From positions 1-8,968 of the forward strand of contig JAEZSJ010000039.1 in NCBI GenBank assembly GCA_023443985.1: a DNA stretch of 8,968 nt. The letters are read 5' to 3'. Origin of the DNA: Verrucomicrobiota bacterium (lineage in GTDB: Bacteria > Verrucomicrobiota > Verrucomicrobiia > Opitutales > Opitutaceae). Shown piece by piece: positions 7,675 through 8,968 of the stretch. Position 1 is the first letter of the stretch, and every line of letters starts with the position of its first letter. A program made the translations under genes and the position numbers. The notes under the pieces are model-generated. The model did not search any database and had not been told where the DNA came from. It saw only the letters and a list, made by a program, of their open reading frames with translations.

Positions 7675-7693
7675 GCGGAGCACACGCTCCCGC
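7675..7693 (-). repeat. Small hairpin in the kinase leader
   Basis: GGAGC and GCTCC arms (7677-7681 and 7686-7690) enclose a four-base loop; two further pairs form past a one-base bulge. It lies 17-35 bases before the kinase ATG, where a folded leader could affect translation. It may be chance in GC-rich DNA. Confidence 0.3.
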
Positions 7694-7721
7694 TCGTAAA
7701 GGCACATCGGACCAAACCGGC

Positions 7722-7739
7722 ATAGTACTTTAGTACTAT
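7722..7739. promoter_or_regulatory. AT-rich perfect inverted repeat upstream of the sensor kinase (probable operator)
   Basis: ATAGTACTTTAGTACTAT: two perfect 8-base arms around a two-base centre. Each arm also contains the self-complementary AGTACT, so the site reads as a direct repeat with 8-base spacing too. It is strikingly AT-rich for this window and sits 64-81 bases before the kinase ATG, in the only sizeable gap in the right half. Arms spaced by two bases match the 7-2-7 geometry known for NarL-type sites, so autoregulation by the adjoining regulator is plausible. On the minus strand TACTAT within it could also serve as a -10 element, though no good -35 precedes it. Confidence 0.55.
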
Positions 7740-7775
7740 CCTGCTGTGCTTGCGGCTTCCCGGGGCCATGCCTCC

Positions 7776-7796
7776 GGCGCGACCACGCCCCGCGCC
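7776..7796 (-). repeat. GC-rich inverted repeat downstream of the methyltransferase-like gene
   Basis: GGCGCG and CGCGCC arms (7776-7781 and 7791-7796) with a nine-base loop, starting 21 bases past the stop of the gene at 7817. It could weakly terminate or pause transcription of the kinase/methyltransferase-like pair, but no T-tract follows, so an intrinsic terminator is not supported. Confidence 0.25.
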
Positions 7797-7816
7797 TGAA
7801 GCCGCGAGGGAGAGAA

Positions 7817-8635
7817 TCACCGTCCGCCGCGGGACGGACCATCGATCCAGACGCCGACCTCGTGCACCCGGTCGAAGTCCGGGCTCCACTCGGGAATCGG
7901 CGCGAGCAACCACCGCCATGTGCGATCCGGCTTCCGCAAACCGTCCATGCCGGGCATGGGCCGGCGTTTCAGTTCCCGTCCATCCGGCGCGACATCGATC
8001 CGAGCCCGGTCGCCGAGCAACACCCGTACGCCCGGCCGCGCGGCCAGCCAACGCAGGTGCCGCCGCGCCGCCGCCCCGCCGCACCGTTCCACGAACGCCT
8101 CGTCGTCGCGCGCCGCCGGAAACCGGTCCACCGGCACGACGCCGAGCTGGGAAATGCAGTTGGCGGAAACGACCAGATCCGGCTCCCCGCCGGGAGGCGG
8201 CCCGGGATCGCCCCGGGCGAACAGGCTCTCGACCTGCGCCGGCGTGAGGCTGCGCCAGCCGCGCGCCAGCTCCGCCAACACCCCGGTCGCATCCCAGACC
8301 TCCGCGCGCACTTTGCCGGCGCTAGTCCGGGCCAGCCGCCGCAACTCCGGTCCGAGCACCACATCCGTGAGCACGACCTGGTCGAAACGCGCCGCCAGCT
8401 CCGCGACCGGCACATCCCGACAGTCGCCCGCGCCGATCACGAGCACCAGCGCACGCGTGCGGCAACGCTCCGCCCCCTCGAGGATGGCGGCCCGGCTCGC
8501 CGCCAGATGCGGCCCCCACGCGGCCGCGGTGCGGCGATGCCGGTGCGTGATCGCGACGTGTTCGCGCGCCATGCCGAGCAGACGCGCCCACGGGGGGCAG
8601 CGCAGGGTGAGATAGCGCAGCAGTTCGGCCAACAT
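7817..8635 (-). CDS. Methyltransferase-like Rossmann-fold protein, function unknown
   Basis: A 272-residue cytoplasmic protein with no signal peptide or membrane segment. Its middle resembles a class I SAM-dependent methyltransferase core: LVLVIGAGDCRDVP (63-76) as the glycine-rich cofactor loop, Asp91 ending the second strand (VVLTDVV), WDATG (114-118), and LVVSANCISQLGV (154-166) at the usual fourth-strand position. An N-terminal helical stretch rich in Arg and His (1-60) and a C-terminal block WRWLLAPIPEW (240-250) complete it. I recognise the fold but no named family, and no substrate motif is visible. It starts 33 bases after the sugar-kinase stop, so the two are probably co-transcribed. 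The ATG at 8635 gives the longest form; the Met at residue 22 is an alternative. Neither has a Shine-Dalgarno. Confidence 0.8.
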   Translation of the reverse strand: MLAELLRYLTLRCPPWARLLGMAREHVAITHRHRRTAAAWGPHLAASRAAILEGAERCRTRALVLVIGAGDCRDVPVAELAARFDQVVLTDVVLGPELRRLARTSAGKVRAEVWDATGVLAELARGWRSLTPAQVESLFARGDPGPPPGGEPDLVVSANCISQLGVVPVDRFPAARDDEAFVERCGGAAARRHLRWLAARPGVRVLLGDRARIDVAPDGRELKRRPMPGMDGLRKPDRTWRWLLAPIPEWSPDFDRVHEVGVWIDGPSRGGR

Positions 8636-8668
8636 GCGCCCGCGAGCAAAACCGCGCCGCGCCTGCGC

Positions 8669-8968
8669 TCAACAACTCTTCTCCGCACCCGCCGTTGGCT
8701 CCGGCGGCAACGGCGCACCACGGGCCCCGAGGAACGCGCGCACCTCCCCGAACGTCGGCGGGTTCACGCAACCGGGGGCGGTGGTGCAGACCAGCGCCGC
8801 CACCGCGCACGCGAACCGCACCATGGTCTCGTCGCTCCAACCGCACAACAGACCATGGATCAACGCGCCGCGGAAACTGTCGCCTGCACCCGCGCTGTCG
8901 ACCACCTCGACGGGGAACGGCGGCAGCTCGTGCCGCTCGCCCGGCGTGGACCGCCCCGGCGCCCCCCC
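8669..8968 (-). CDS. PfkB-family carbohydrate kinase, C-terminal end
   Basis: The last 99 residues of a gene that enters from the right edge; the frame is open through base 8968. The PfkB signature VVDSAGAGDSFRGALIHG holds the GAGD anion hole with its catalytic Asp, a variant of the usual DTTGAGDAF. The rest is family-typical: a helix (FACAVAALVCT), then GCVNPPTFGEVRAFL and a short tail ending AEKSC. Members phosphorylate sugars or nucleosides (ribokinase, fructokinase, 2-keto-3-deoxygluconate kinase and others). The substrate-binding N-terminal half is outside the window, so substrate cannot be assigned. The TGA stop lies 33 bases before the methyltransferase-like gene. Confidence 0.9.
   Translation of the reverse strand, partial: GGAPGRSTPGERHELPPFPVEVVDSAGAGDSFRGALIHGLLCGWSDETMVRFACAVAALVCTTAPGCVNPPTFGEVRAFLGARGAPLPPEPTAGAEKSC

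Noticed and set aside
7722..7750. Sigma-70 promoter with TACTAT as -10
   Set aside because: The hexamer at the right distance upstream reads AGCACA, a poor -35, so I do not call a promoter; the palindrome is reported as an operator candidate instead.
7776..7796. Rho-independent terminator after the methyltransferase-like gene
   Set aside because: The stem is only six pairs with a nine-base loop and no T-tract follows; it is listed only as a repeat.
7659..8084. N-terminal extension of the sensor kinase to 8084
   Set aside because: The frame is open, but it overlaps the methyltransferase-like gene, crosses the AT-rich palindrome and encodes low-complexity sequence, whereas the start at 7658 gives a proper signal sequence.

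Overview
The window is GC-rich bacterial DNA with seven genes, all read on the minus strand and packed with short gaps (10 to 158 bases). Both end genes run off the window. There is no gene-free stretch longer than 300 bases, and I see no RNA gene, insertion sequence, CRISPR array or prophage. High GC, secreted carbohydrate enzymes, an N-terminal malectin domain and a large periplasmic-propeller/Y_Y_Y sensor kinase together suggest a polysaccharide-degrading Verrucomicrobiota, perhaps Opitutaceae. That placement is inference from gene content, not from a marker gene.

In transcription order (right to left): (1) the C-terminal end of a PfkB-family sugar kinase (8669-8968); (2) a Rossmann-type, methyltransferase-like protein of unknown function (7817-8635); (3) a 158-base gap holding an AT-rich perfect inverted repeat (7722-7739) and a small hairpin; (4) a sensor histidine kinase (4560-7658), which overlaps by ATGA (5) a NarL/LuxR-type response regulator (3763-4563); (6) a 78-base gap rich in palindromes; (7) a secreted GH51 alpha-L-arabinofuranosidase (2149-3684); (8) a secreted type-B carboxylesterase (582-2138); (9) the N-terminal part of a secreted malectin-domain protein, probably a glycoside hydrolase (1-550).

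The likely logic is that of a small glycan-utilisation locus. The sensor detects an extracytoplasmic signal, possibly an oligosaccharide, through its propeller. The response regulator then acts on the adjacent genes. The three secreted enzymes would remove arabinose and ester side groups and attack the glycan they decorate, with arabinoxylan or a related plant polymer as the simplest guess. Enzyme families are well supported. The shared substrate, the regulatory circuit and any role for the upstream kinase and methyltransferase-like protein are inference.
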